From the NCBI GenBank assembly GCA_016648135.1, contig JADDOH010010916.1, forward strand, positions 1 through 64,000: a stretch of 64,000 nt of DNA. Reading direction: 5' to 3'. Below are positions 10,888-22,117 of this stretch, piece after piece (position 1 is the first letter of the stretch; each line of letters opens with the position of its first letter). The position numbers and the translations under genes were made by a program. A model generated the notes under the pieces. That model worked only from the letters and a program-made list of their open reading frames with translations, did no database searches and was not told the DNA's origin. Source of the DNA: Agrypnia vestita (lineage: Eukaryota; Arthropoda; Insecta; Trichoptera; Phryganeidae).

Positions 10888-11423
10888 GACGGGACATATT
10901 TATTTATGCTTCCTACAATTACTTAATTAATTAACATTTACGGCTTTTGCAATTTTAGATGACATATTTGGAAAGTAGTCGTTAGTCTACATGGCCTAAT
11001 TAATGTGACATGTTGAATGGGGAGAATGAGGAATACAAGAGATTCATAAATAATTTCATAAATTTCCACGGATACAAGAGAACTATTACGAAACTTGCGA
11101 AATTAGCTGTTTAGTCTCTTTGTTCAATCTCACTCTATTCAAGCTCACTCTATAAAATCACTTTTTTCTGTTCTTTCTTGTATATGTTTTAGCCATTACT
11201 TTTATCTCTATGTTTGCTGTGTTCACATTCAAGTGAATAAAAATATTTAAACTTATTGTATTATAATTGTATTACCTGTATCATGTTGTGTTTTTCGTTG
11301 TTTGTGAACCATTAAAAAAATACTTGTCGTTAAAAACCAAAGACAGAAATCAAAAATTGCGTCCCGTGTTTTTATGTCTACATGTAAGGTGGTGCAATGT
11401 CACTTTTCAACACTTAACTCCTT
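10888..11423. other. No recognisable gene
   Basis: AT-rich sequence with no frame, repeat or RNA that I can name. Confidence 0.45.
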
Positions 11424-12945
11424 CCTAAAATAGCAACAATGGGATCTTAAGGTTGTTATGCCAACACTTAATAGACGAGAATAAAAATAAAAAATAAACG
11501 AGACGTAGGTATACGTCGGTGTTCGGTTTTTCTTTTGTATATTTTCATATATCTCTCTCTCTCAAAGTAAATATCTTTATTGGCGGTGCCCGATGTACGC
11601 AATGCCTTTAGAAAATGGATTGATTTCGTCGGCTCCTTCATATCAGGCGGTCTGGTCTGACTAAGTAGGTACCTATCGCAAACGTAACCTCACAATTCTC
11701 ATGTTTCGTCTACAATTACATGAAATAATTAGATATGTACTAATGACGTTTTATAAGCTTAAAGAAAAAAGATTATTTCTTGCGTTACGATGCATCAGTA
11801 ACCCTTCAGAGTGAATCAAAAAAATTAAAATTTTCCTAAAATCAAACTTAAATTCATAAATCATTTAAATCTATAGCCTTTTTCAAAATAACTCCAATAC
11901 TTTTATTATCAACTTACCTTTTTTACCGTATTAATAAATAACTTGTATATACTACCTATATATTATAATAAGAACTGTGGCTCCCTCATCAGATTCAAGA
12001 GCTTTTCTCTTCACTGATGAGGTCCTACATGACTATAAAGTATCTAAAAAAAATGTTAATCTAATATGTAAATATATAAGAGCTGTATTTGTACTATATA
12101 TTAAATAAAAAAAATATGAAAAAAAATAAAAAATGCTCTTATTAATTTCTTCTCCCGCAGCGTCTTGATGTAAAATTATGGAAAAATTGTCTTCGTCGCG
12201 TTGGACTCGTATTTATATTTTGACGTTTAACGGATAACCGTAATGTTCTTCTTTCTCCCTCCCTCTCTCAAGTAGAAACTGAAATAAACAAATACCGACA
12301 TATACCTACGAATCGTTTTTTTACTCCCTTTCTTTTAACTCGTAGCGTCTGCTTGTCTACTTGTCTTGTCTGCTTATCTGACAAAAATACTTTGGATCGA
12401 TTTTTAACCCTTTTCCCGTGATCCAATCGAGCTGAAACTTTGCAAGCAAACTCGTGGCGACGATCAAGAAGATCCATCAAACTTTCGTTAAAAAAATTAA
12501 TAATTATAGTATAATTTCGGATTTTTACAAATTTTAATGGTTTTTTGAAATTGGAATCATTACCAAAGTTTGATTACCAGCAACGGCGGCCCGATAACGT
12601 CGCGGAATATTTTCTAAATTTGAATTACTCCGTCGGTATACATAATAGGTACTTCACTACGAATTTCGAAAATCTAAATTGACTGACAAATGTTTTTAGA
12701 ATTTAATCTTCAAAGCTTGAAGTGTCTTATCAAAGCTCAAAACATCTGACATTTTAGAAATATATTAAATTATTGTAAGTTTAGTGTTATGGTATATTTT
12801 TTAATTCGTCTTTAATTGTCGTTATATTTTACAAAGAAAGGGAGTATAATAAAAACTTGGTTTTTATGGGTTACTTTTTTATAATTTTTATTTTCGTTTA
12901 TTAAAGTGTTGGGATAACAATCTTACGATACGAATGTGTATTGCT
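11424..12945. mobile_element. Inverted-repeat element family M1, copy alpha (contains repeat X)
   Basis: The left end (CAACAATGGGATCTTAAGG, then AACACTTAATAGACGAGAAT) is inverted at the right end (ATTAAAGTGTTGGGATAACA near 12900). The family is complete and uninterrupted at 37175-37810. Other copies are at 18316-19898 and 27990-28170, with fragments near 33430 and 44205. Internal landmarks include GACGTAGGTATACGTCGG and a GAGAGAGAG tract. Copy alpha has grown by insertion of repeat family X. Confidence 0.7.
12307..12873 (-). repeat. Dispersed repeat family X, copy B (inverted)
   Basis: Inverted relative to 3005-3512 and 46732-47256 with the same block order, including TGATCCAATCGAGCTGAAAC. 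It sits inside M1 copy alpha, so it inserted after that element. Confidence 0.7.
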
Positions 12946-13070
12946 ATTAATACGGTTGGATGTATTTTTGTAATAATTTATATTTCAGCATGATAGATGT
13001 CACTGTAGGAACAGTTTGCGCATTCCATTTCTTGATCGAAGTGCTGTGGATTATTAGTACCGCTGTGGAA

Positions 13071-13573
13071 TAGAGATGGGAAAGTTCGTTCAGTTGACTG
13101 AACTGTTCGTTCATCAGATCGTTCAGTCAAATGTACTGTTCACTTTAAATCGTTCGGTAGTTCTTTGAATTTTCGCATTTAAGCTTTTGGCGACCAAAAA
13201 AAATGTATCGATTATCCGAGAAAAAATGTCGATGACCAAAAGAAAAAAGGTATCCAGAAAAAGATACCCAAAAAAAGGTTGCCAAAAAAATAAACAAAAC
13301 TAAGGACTACATTTAAAATAACGTGACCTAAAAAAAGGGCCACCGACAGAAATATATCGAAAATATTCCATACTCGACAAGGTCGATCTTTAATATATCA
13401 CGAAAACACAAACGTACTGTTCACTGCCTAGAAGAATCAATTTATGAATGAATTATTTATCATCTACTGAACTAGTGAACGGCTAGTTCGCTTAAGTGGA
13501 CTGTACCGTTCGTTCGTTCAGTAAAGTGAACTGTTCTAAAAGAACGGTCGTTCATGAACGACCCGTCTCTACA
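13071..13573. mobile_element. Non-autonomous hAT-like element rich in GTTC motifs
   Basis: Starts TAGAGATGGGAAAGTTCGTT and ends ACGACCCGTCTCTA, the inverted TAGAGAYGGG tip of hAT elements. The candidate 8-bp duplication is imperfect (CTGTGGAA left, GTGTGGAA right). The motif GTTCGTTCAGT and its complement recur many times near both ends, as in subterminal transposase-binding sites. It is non-coding. Confidence 0.7.
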
Positions 13574-13660
13574 GTGTGGAATCGTGCAGGAAGTGTGGCA
13601 CCACGCCGCAGGCGCTCCATAATGACTCTAGAATATCGGTGCCTGGTGCAGCGATCGTTA

Positions 13661-14401
13661 AGCCATGTATTCACTAGGGGACAAATTGTCCCTCAACAGC
13701 ACGCGCGGCATAGAGTCTACGTGACGTTGCAACGTCGCGCACAAAATAGCGCGGCATTTCTACGTACCGTGGCAACGTTGCCATGCGCACGGTACCCGAG
13801 CGAGCTCACTGCGACATTACGCGGAGCGTCAGTACCACGTGGTATGTTTACAAGTGAACACGCATGCGCTGTATCTGTCAAGATGACAATGTGGGGAAAC
13901 GAAATTGTTCTTGAACTCATCGAGCTGTATCGATCGAAGATCGCATAGAATGTCCGTCCTTCTTTCTCTTTGCAGTAAATAATTTCGCATTTTCATCTTT
14001 TTACTCCTCTTACGTTTCGATGGACTCATTAACATAAACAGATACGCAGCTGTCATCATAACCTCATAGGGCGACATTTCCGCGACGTGTGGAAAACAAT
14101 AATTATTTGCAAAAAGGACCTTGTTTTTAATAATATTCAATTTACTACAGTAAAACCTCGTTAATTTTGAAATTGCGACCCAAAAAAACATTTCGAATTA
14201 CGCGGAACCCCGTTTTCGCCAAATGAGATACCGCAGCTGTCGTCGTAACCTCATCGGGTGACATTTCCGCGACAAGATATGCGAGTCCCGGTGTGTACAC
14301 GACAAATGACCGCGTCATTGTCCCCGAAACATGAGCGTAGATGTTGATGCGACATGCCGCGCGGAATGTTTCGCGATTTGTCCCCTAGTGAATACATGGC
14401 T
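13661..14401. mobile_element. 741-bp element with 26-bp perfect terminal inverted repeats
   Basis: Both ends read AGCCATGTATTCACTAGGGG inward and match for 26 bp. The left half (13661-14010) is the inverted counterpart of positions 1-370. I see no convincing target duplication, so the superfamily is open. Inside, a block of about 45 bp (GACATTTCCGCGAC core) occurs twice, around 14040-14095 and 14225-14275, separated by a small pogo-like insert. The interior is CpG-rich and non-coding. Confidence 0.7.
14147..14222. repeat. Pogo-like terminal fragment
   Basis: Contains CAGTAAAACCTCGTTAATT, the tip typical of pogo/Tigger elements, then an inverted-looking partner around TTTCGAATTACGCGG. It is short and degenerate, and it splits the duplicated 45-bp block of the host element. 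Confidence 0.5.
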
Positions 14402-14664
14402 TTTTCTGAGCAGGAGGTACCGAGGCCCAAATCAAAAATCAATTTGTCTTCCAATCGTTGGACGTGACCACTTAAACAAACAGGCCTTGAGAATGACGCA
14501 CAGCAGAGATGGTCTATTGTCATCATCGTTTGTAGGCGTGTACGTATCGGCGTCATAGAGCTCTTGAATAGCGTACTCCAGAGGCCTCCTTGGCCTGAAA
14601 GGCACATCTACAGGGTGTACCGGAAAATATTTCAGGTTTGTATATATATATATATATATACTAT

Positions 14665-15515
14665 AACGTAAGTCTGGCGCTCGCTGGCTTTTTTATACAG
14701 GGTTATTTAGGAAACCTTAATAACCTCGCAGGACTATATTCCTGCCTTGATTCTGAGTTCATGCTATCATGACCTAACATCAATAGTTATGGAGATGTGC
14801 GACATCAAAGTTTGCATTTTTAAAAAAAATATTTCTGACTTCTTTTTTGTAAAACGTTAGACTATCATTACAGTAACTCATATCGATTACGAAAAATTCA
14901 TTCGTTTCAATGCAACTTAAATAAAATGATAAAAACCCTGAAAAAATTCCAATTGGAATTCGAAAGTTTTTATTTTTTTATTTGACTTGTATTAAAGAGA
15001 ATGAATTTTTCGTATTCGATATAAGTTACTGTAGTGATAGTCCAACGTTTTACAAAAAAGAAGTCAATAGTTATGAAGATATGCAGTATCAAAGTTTGCA
15101 TTTTTTTCAATATTTCTGACTTATTTTTTGCAAAAAGGCGAACTATCATTACAGTAACTTATATCGATTATGAAAAATTCATTTGCTTCAATACAACTTA
15201 AATAAAATTATAAAAACCTTGTATAAAATAACTTTTTAACCTTTTAATTGACTCGTATTAAAGCGAATGAATTTTTCATAATCGACATACGATACTGTAA
15301 CGATAGTTCAACATTTTGCAAAAAATAAGTAAGAAAATATTGAAAAAAAAATGCAAACTTTGATATTGCATATCTCCATAACTATTGATATTAGGCCATG
15401 GTTGCTTGAACATTTTAGACTCTGGTCAGGAATCTACCGGCCAAGCTTCTGTTGCTAGCTCTGGTACACCCTGTATATAAAAGAGTAGGAGTCAGCGACC
15501 GCTAGACTTAACTTT
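14665..15515. mobile_element. Near-palindromic fold-back element, copy 1
   Basis: Outer arms near 14665-14705 and 15465-15515 are imperfect inverted repeats (left AAGTCTGGCGCTCGCTGG, then ATACAGGG). Two long internal arms, marked by ATGGAGATGTGCGACATCAA on the left and its complement on the right, meet at a centre with AATTCCAATTGGAATT. Related copies are 22118-22886 (most complete) and 8218-8462 (half). There is no coding sequence. Confidence 0.75.
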
Positions 15516-15539
15516 TCTCTACATGTACACTACAGTAAG

Positions 15540-15735
15540 TAAGAATGTTTGGATATTATGACATTTGAGTTCGGGAAATTTTGCCAGATAACAGGAAATG
15601 AATTTTTAATATTCCATATAACTTACGGTAGTTATTCTCCGATATATTACAGAGAATTAGTCAGAAATATTGAGAAAAAGATGCAAAATTTGATGTCGCT
15701 TGTCTCCGTAACTGCCGACATTTCAAGGAGGGAAG
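15540..15735. repeat. Diverged fragment of the fold-back family
   Basis: Carries the same order of blocks as the fold-back arms (AATGAATTTTT, GTCAGAAATATTGA, TTTGATGTCGC) with many substitutions. Confidence 0.5.
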
Positions 15736-16069
15736 GCGACTGGTGGGTCGAAACAACAGAAACAAGTGTACGAAAACAAGATGAGTCTCGACTGGATAAC
15801 ACGTACGGAAGCAGCACAAGACACGGGAATATGGAAGCGTCTTGTCGAGTCTATTAGGAAAAGGGTATGAAGATGAAAAATATAAATCAAATAATAAAAT
15901 GACGATGATGAATAGATTTTGAATTCTTGATACAATACAAAAAGAAACGGCCGAATTGGAAGTGAAAAGATCTCGAATCCTGAATCACAAAGCCATTATG
16001 TGGGTTACTTTTTTACCCCTTGTGACAAATGACCTTTAAAAGTTGCAAACTGTCCTCGCTGAAAACACC

Positions 16070-16350
16070 GTGTCAATGACAAATTTTATCCGCCCGATTA
16101 AAACTCGACAAGCACATGACGCGACGGCAAATCAACGGTGTCCTCGTCGAAAGATCTTTTAAACGCCTCGCCTCTCCCTTCGCGCGGTCTGCCCCTGCCG
16201 ACGAGCGGGCAGTGGGCGGGGCCCCTGTGAGCCGTTTAGTAGACGATGAAATAATTAGTTTCCAGATCACACCAGCGGCCGTGTCTACGTCTATGCGCCG
16301 TGCAGGCTCGCGAAAAACCTGCTTCATCGAGGTCGGGTGCCTGACCTAAG
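16070..16350. other. GC- and CpG-rich patch of unknown nature
   Basis: Clearly richer in G+C than its surroundings (for example GACGAGCGGGCAGTGGGCGG). Frames are open on both strands across most of it, as high GC content would produce by chance. I see no splice site or domain that would make any of them an exon. It could be an old promoter or element fragment. Confidence 0.35.
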
Positions 16351-16369
16351 TCAACAATAGGCGTACCAT

Positions 16370-18200
16370 CATTTAGGAAGCCTATTTCGGACTTATGAGC
16401 ATGATCATTACTAGCACGCTCAAAAATCAAGCGCCGGTTGACTTATGAGCATGCTCATTTGATTTGCGGGTGGAAGGGGTACCTTTTGAGCATGTGTGAA
16501 CAGGCATGCTTATGAGCATGCTTATATCATTCTCATTAGTATCGATTATCGATGCGACCTTCTCAGTCCGCGACAGATGAAACAAATATGGCGCGTTGGG
16601 GAGATGATAAAACATTACTTTTCGTGACTTATTGTAGGAATCACGAATGTCTGTGGAATACTCGGTCACAGCTTTGTTAAAATAATATAGCAAGAAATAA
16701 TGTTTATGAAACTTTATTAAGAGACATGAATGATTCAAATCTTACAGTAAAAATTATAAAAACTAAAATCAAAAATGTGCGGATGTAAATTCGGGAACTG
16801 TTTTGATTTATTGGTTCACTTGGATTTCCTGTTTCAGTTTGCAAAGTTTCCATTTTGAACAAGATCGTCTCTATTCTATGACAAGAGCATGCCAGTAATA
16901 AGCATGTGTGTTTTATTGTTAGCTTTGAGCATACTAATTCATCAGTATGCTCAAAATAAGCATCCTGATAACGAGCAAGTATGTACAGCTGTTAGAGTAT
17001 GCTAGTTTTGAGCATACTCAAAAATAAGCACGTGTATCAGTACCTTTAGCAAAGTGGGCAATTCATAATTTTTTCTCATATCTTCTCTTGCGTTCTTATC
17101 ACATTTTTGTACGGAAAGTTATGATATTAAAATTTATTCATCAGGTTCCATATATTACAAATACGGACATTTTCTTAAAATGACACACACTAAATTATTT
17201 AATTAATTAATAAATTATTACCAAACCTAAGATGTTTTAAAAATGTAGAAAATTGCCTCACTTTGTGGGTCTTTTGTGTTTGTATGGACTCGTGAAATGT
17301 CTTTTTTTTCTATAAAATTACAGAGTAAACGATTATCTTAAATTTATTAAAGTTATTACAAATTCTGTTTGTTGTTTACTTAAATTTTTAAAGAGTTAAG
17401 GTTATTATTACGGTCGTTGGACATTTATGTGTTAAATACAACGGATATTTGTGTACGAACCGTATATTTCACTGAGAAGCAAATCTCGACGTTTCACTGA
17501 AGTCTTATCCAGCGTCATCAGTAGAGCGTCCTATTACGGCGGAGTTCGGCCTACACCTCTTTGATCTTCTATCTGAAGAGGAGTGTTCCTCTCTTATCGC
17601 AACTTATATACAACGCACATTTGACCCTTTTATATGGATCTGAAAGGGATATTCCGTTTGTCGCAGTATCTTCAAAATGATTTATAAGACGTTAGAAATG
17701 AAAGGGCTGCTTTCACTTTCATCCTTTTATTGTAATGTCAAGCCACAGAAGAAAAAATATTAACTAAAAACAATAGCATAACAAATAATTCCACATTCCT
17801 TCCTTGTAAAACCACAGATGTTGCTCTCGGGTGCACTAATCACAATTACTGACATTCAATGCAAATGGTTTTGGCATCGCCCAAAGAGGACTTTCGAACA
17901 GCCATCGTCCATTGAACGGATAGAGCACAAGTAGAAAAGAAGTTTTAGGACTATTATACTGGGACGACAGTAATATACGACGAATGACATAAGCATGCTC
18001 ATAATAAGCAAGCCTGTTCACACATGCTCACAAGATACCTCTTCTCATGGTGAATGACATTAGCATGCTCATAAATCAACCGGCGGCGGTTGATTTATGA
18101 GCATGCCACTAATGAGCATGCTTATTAATAGCAATGTGCGTACACACATGCCACTAATAAGCAAGGGCTAAAGAAGGTCAATACTGTGCATGCTCACGTG
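16370..18200. repeat. Region dense in AGCATGCT-type palindromes, probably an inverted-repeat element
   Basis: About 18 copies of a GAGCATGC / GCATGCTC-type motif cluster at 16390-16530, 16885-17035 and 17990-18200. Segments near 16430-16510 and 17995-18090 are inverted copies of each other: CAACCGGCG-like sequence next to TTATGAGCATGC, and a GTGTGAACAGGC block. This suggests a mobile element of about 1.8 kb with many subterminal motifs. The family and exact ends are undetermined and there is no coding sequence. Confidence 0.6.
17870..17945 (+). repeat. Diverged LINE 3' end copy
   Basis: Resembles 2880-2965 and 780-870 through CATTGAACGGATAGAGCACA and a purine-rich tail. It lies inside the palindrome-rich region. 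Confidence 0.4.
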
Positions 18201-18315
18201 CCACTAGTAATTTACTTTACTACCTTACCTTTACTACCTAATTTTCTTATTTTTCTTTAAACATAATTTTTCTAAAACCTAAATCGCTAAGTTGTAATAG
18301 AGTACTTACTCCTCT

Positions 18316-19898
18316 GCTATTTTGAAAATAGCAATATTGGGATGTCAGATCTTTATCCCAACACTTAATAGACGAAAATTAAAATAAAAAATAAACGAGA
18401 CGTAGGTGTACGTCGGTATTCGGTGTTCGTCGTACTTTTATAAGAAGATTTGTATATTTTCACGTACCTCTCAAAGTAAAAACCTTTATTTGCGATGTCA
18501 GATTTTTTCGGTCTGTTCTGACAGCTGCCCTCCGCCGCAAACTTAACCTCACAATTCTCATGTTTCGACTAAAATTACATGCGGTGTCTGATGTCTGCAA
18601 TGCCTTTAGAAAAGGGATTGATTTCTCCAGCGCCTTCTTATCTAGGCGGTCTGGTCTGATATAGCTTCAAACGGATTATCGAAGTACCTATCACAAACGT
18701 AACCACACAATTGTCATGTTTCGACTAAAATTACATGTAATAAGTACTAAAGCTGTATTTAAGGGGGGGGGGGGTAAGGTTAATTCGTACAAAAAAGGCA
18801 TGTTTTTGTGAATTTTTTGTGACGACACAGTTAAAACCTCTTTATTAAAACCAATAATACATTAATGTATGACATTTGAAGAATATTGTGTAAAATTTTC
18901 AAGACGAAATATTAAAAAATACGGCAATGGCAGCAATTATTCGGACGTGTCTCGGAAAAAAGGAGAATTGCGGTGTCCATCATAACTTGGTGCTAGATCA
19001 TCTGAAATCAAAAAATCAAAGTTCATTCGTTAGATAATAGGTTTTCCCAGGTAACACTGGGAGGGTTTTTTGAAATTTCAATTTTTTAATTTTTTGGAAC
19101 ACTTTGAAGAGAAAAACGCGATTTTTTGAGAAAAATATCGACTTATTTGTTACTAAAAAATAAAAATTAATAACAAATTTGAAAAAAACTCGACAGCGTT
19201 ACCTCGTAAATTATGTACAGAAATAGTGTTCAAAATTTCAAAAGGATCGGTGCAGTAGTTTTGAAGTTATGATGGACACCGACTTTGAAAACGTGAGATG
19301 TGGGGAAAACGTTTTAAAGCTTTGCACTCTGTAAAATTCAAAATAAAACTCAACACTTATTTTATACTTACACATAATTGTCGATGCCATGTTCACACAG
19401 CAAAGATCTTTAGTCATCAGCATCTTTTTGTCCTTGTCTAAGCAAAACTCTTCCAATACAATAGCACGTCCGGTAGTCCTCAGGTGAGCGCGTCTCTTAG
19501 CTGCCCGAACAGGTATAGAAAATCAGTCTGATATCGCTCAAATGTTCACAATTTCGTCAATTTTGCTCCGATTGACTTGAAATTTTGACACAATATTCTT
19601 GCAATGTTATACATTCATTTAAAAAATTAAAACTAAAATGCAAAAAAAAAAATTTAAAAACCTTACCCCCCCCCCCTTAAACCTTATAGAAAAAATATTA
19701 TTTCATATGCACTTACTAATTTCTTCTCCCACAGCGTCCTGATGTAAAATTATGGCCAAATTGTCATTGTCACGTTGGACCATAGAAAAGAGATAATGTA
19801 TCTATTGTTGGACTGTACGTCTCGTATATTATTATTTTTATTTTCGTCTATTAAGTGTTGGAATAAAGATCTGACATCCTGATATTGCTATTTTCATA
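18316..19898. mobile_element. Inverted-repeat element family M1, copy beta (interrupted)
   Basis: Left end TATTTTGAAAATAGCAATAT is mirrored by TGCTATTTTCAT at the right. Inside each end lies ATCCCAACACTTAATAGACG or its complement. A TTAA-flanked element of about 0.9 kb is inserted within it (18763-19676). Confidence 0.8.
18763..19676. mobile_element. TTAA-flanked element with poly-G terminal repeats (piggyBac-like, non-autonomous)
   Basis: The left end is twelve G residues followed by TAAGGTT. The right end is AACCTTA followed by eleven C residues. TTAA lies immediately outside both ends (18759-18762 and 19677-19680). TTAA duplication is the hallmark of piggyBac transposons. No transposase is seen. 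The right 350 bp recurs at about 24660-25001, again ending in a C run plus TTAA, so this is a real family. Confidence 0.75.
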
Positions 19899-20059
19899 TT
19901 AGCACAGATTATGTTGAATTTCTAAATCCAAAAAATGATAATCGTATATATTCTCATTGGTCTGCGGTGTCATAAACGGTCGTCTGTTGACCCCTACTGC
20001 ATAACAATGTACACGTCGTCAATTTTGATGTAATAAATTATACAAGGTATCTCACAGCT

Positions 20060-20275
20060 AGTAAAAAAAAATTCATGCAATTTTGAACAGAAAATGTTGT
20101 TTACGCATCGGCTGAAATGAACACCGTTACGGAGATAAGCGACGCCAAAGTTTGCACGTCTTTTCAATATTTCTTGACTTATCTTTTGATAAGCCTCAGG
20201 CTATCATAAAATAATCTGTCTCGAATATTTAAAATTCGTTTGCTTCGATACAAGTCAAATAAAATGATTTTTGGT
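20060..20275. repeat. Diverged fragment of the fold-back family
   Basis: Contains TTACGGAGATAAGCGACGCC and CAAGTCAAATAAAATGAT, recognisable but mutated versions of fold-back arm blocks. Confidence 0.5.
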
Positions 20276-20724
20276 TTGTGGATGTTTATGGACTTTTTAA
20301 AATTTTCGTCAAATACGGACCGGATAACGGATAGTCTTCTAAAATACGTTAATCATTAATACCAATTATAAATTCGTTGTCTAACTGTCCGTCCGTCTGT
20401 CTGTCACCGTAACTTCGTGTGACGACAGTAACTAACGTAACTTCTTTACAGTAATTTTTTTTTTCAATATTTTTTTTAAAACAATTTTACTTTCTAGTCT
20501 ACTAGATCTACTCTGTGAAAGTACAAAGTGCTGTAGCTAAGAAACTACACTGTTACTATAACATTACTACCGCGTTACTTTTTGTCCCCAGTTTTTAATA
20601 GCATTTCCAGTAACATTTAGACTTCTGATTAGTTAAATATGTAATTGCGGTCACTAAGACGTCTGTGTGAAAAATCTTTGTTCGATAGAGTGAGGAATGA
20701 ATAAATTAGAAGTGAATGTAATGC

Positions 20725-21024
20725 TGGCTGTTGTGTGGTAGATAGAATAAAGAAAGTTTTGCTGAGATGGTTTGGTCATGTGGAACATATGAACGTGGAA
20801 AGAATGGTTAAAAAAATATATGAGGCGAGTGTTGAAGGCAACGGGAATAGAAGGCTCCGCGAAAGACCTGGCAAGTATCAGATACTACATGTATTTGAGG
20901 ATGGCCCTGTTAAAAGCCTCAACAACCGTAGAACTTGTATGAGAAGATGTATGAATTTGGCTGAAGAAAAAGTGGTTCAGTTCGGGGAAACGGCGTGATG
21001 GTTAGTTAGTTAGTTAGTTAGTTA
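20725..21024 (+). pseudogene. LINE ORF2 C-terminal end with (TTAG)n tail
   Basis: Encodes LLRWFGHVEHMN, the conserved LRWFGHVxRM motif near the C-terminus of RTE-like LINE proteins, then SLNNRRTCMRRCMN. The same C-terminus occurs at 27570-27845 and inverted at 60350-60700. The copy ends GGGGAAACGGCGTGATGG followed by about five TTAG units, a simple tandem 3' tail typical of RTE-type elements. The reverse transcriptase is missing and the glycine-arginine segment is damaged. Confidence 0.75.
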
Positions 21025-21499
21025 GATTAGTTAAAAATTTCTTAACTTCAAACATGCCTGTTGTTATCATAAGTCGTTTTATTTGGGGTTTTTTTGTCAT
21101 TATTTTGGAAAAGTTAAAGTTTTTAAATAAGACTTTGGTAACGCAGTGATCTAAACTATAAAAAATATTTCATTGAACTCAGTATTTCTGCGATTTAACT
21201 TCATGGGATATTAGCATTCATTTTAAAAGTGCCATATTAGTGAGCTTAAATGTACGATTATATAAACAAAACTTAAATTTGTAGGAAAATAACGTAGTTG
21301 TTTCATTTTTCGACCACTTCGTGTATAAATTGCCAAAATATAGTGATATCATTAAAAAAACTTCGCTGCAAATGTAAATATATTTTATAGATAATAAAAC
21401 TATTACCATTGTGTGTCTACAATAAATGATAAGAAATATTTATTTAAATTTAATTTTTTTTTTTTGAAAAATCACTACTCAAATTAGTCATCGAAAAGT

Positions 21500-21705
21500 A
21501 TTTTGGCCCATGTACTCCTCCAATCCCTGATTCTTATAGTCTTTACGTCTTGCTGCGCTCCATCCAGCCATCGGAGTTTGGGTCTGCCAACGCTGCGTCT
21601 ACCTTGGGGCTTTGTGTGGAGAACCTTTTTCATTCTCCCATTCTCTCTTCACTCATTCTTTCTACGTGCCCTGCCCTCGTTATTTTCCATGCGCATTGAC
21701 AGGCG
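21500..21705 (-). pseudogene. LINE C-terminal fragment, second family
   Basis: The minus strand reads KVLHTKPQGRRSVGRPKLRW, then LDGAQQDVKT. A sister fragment lies at 48716-48928. VGRPKLRWLD with a downstream D-W-R motif is a frequent C-terminal end of non-LTR retrotransposon ORF2 proteins. It differs from the LINE at 26.8 kb. Only about 65 codons remain. Confidence 0.65.
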
Positions 21706-22117
21706 ATAACAAAGCGAAGGTAGCCGCGGGCGGCAGGTCAGGCCGGCCAAGCGAGCGGTAATTCGACAGCGATTCTCGAAAATTCTTACTTAGCGAGATA
21801 AAACCGAAGTACGGAAATTGATAGAATATTCTAGTGATCAGTGAATAAAGTGTTAAAGCGAATATAAAATGTCTATTTACGAGTGATAAAGTTTGCGAAA
21901 CTGTTAATTGAATGAATAGCGTTACATTTAATAGCAATAAGTGACCTTGTACATTAGTTTAATTAATTAATCGGTATTCAATAAATCCTGTATTGAATCC
22001 CAGCGTTTTCATTAATTCCTCCTGCAGCTACGACACGTGACAATTTATATATAATGTTTTTCTTGACAGAATTCGGAATGCGAGATGTCTTCTCAAACCG
22101 AAGAAACATTTATATAC

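Noticed and set aside
13496..13948. Open frame of 150 codons on the plus strand
   Set aside because: It starts inside the hAT-like element and runs through the CpG-rich 741-bp element. Its inverted homologue at 1-370 does not keep the frame, and no domain is visible.
16116..16349. GC-rich frame as a host exon
   Set aside because: Frames are open on both strands because of high GC content. No splice sites, domain or neighbouring exon support it.
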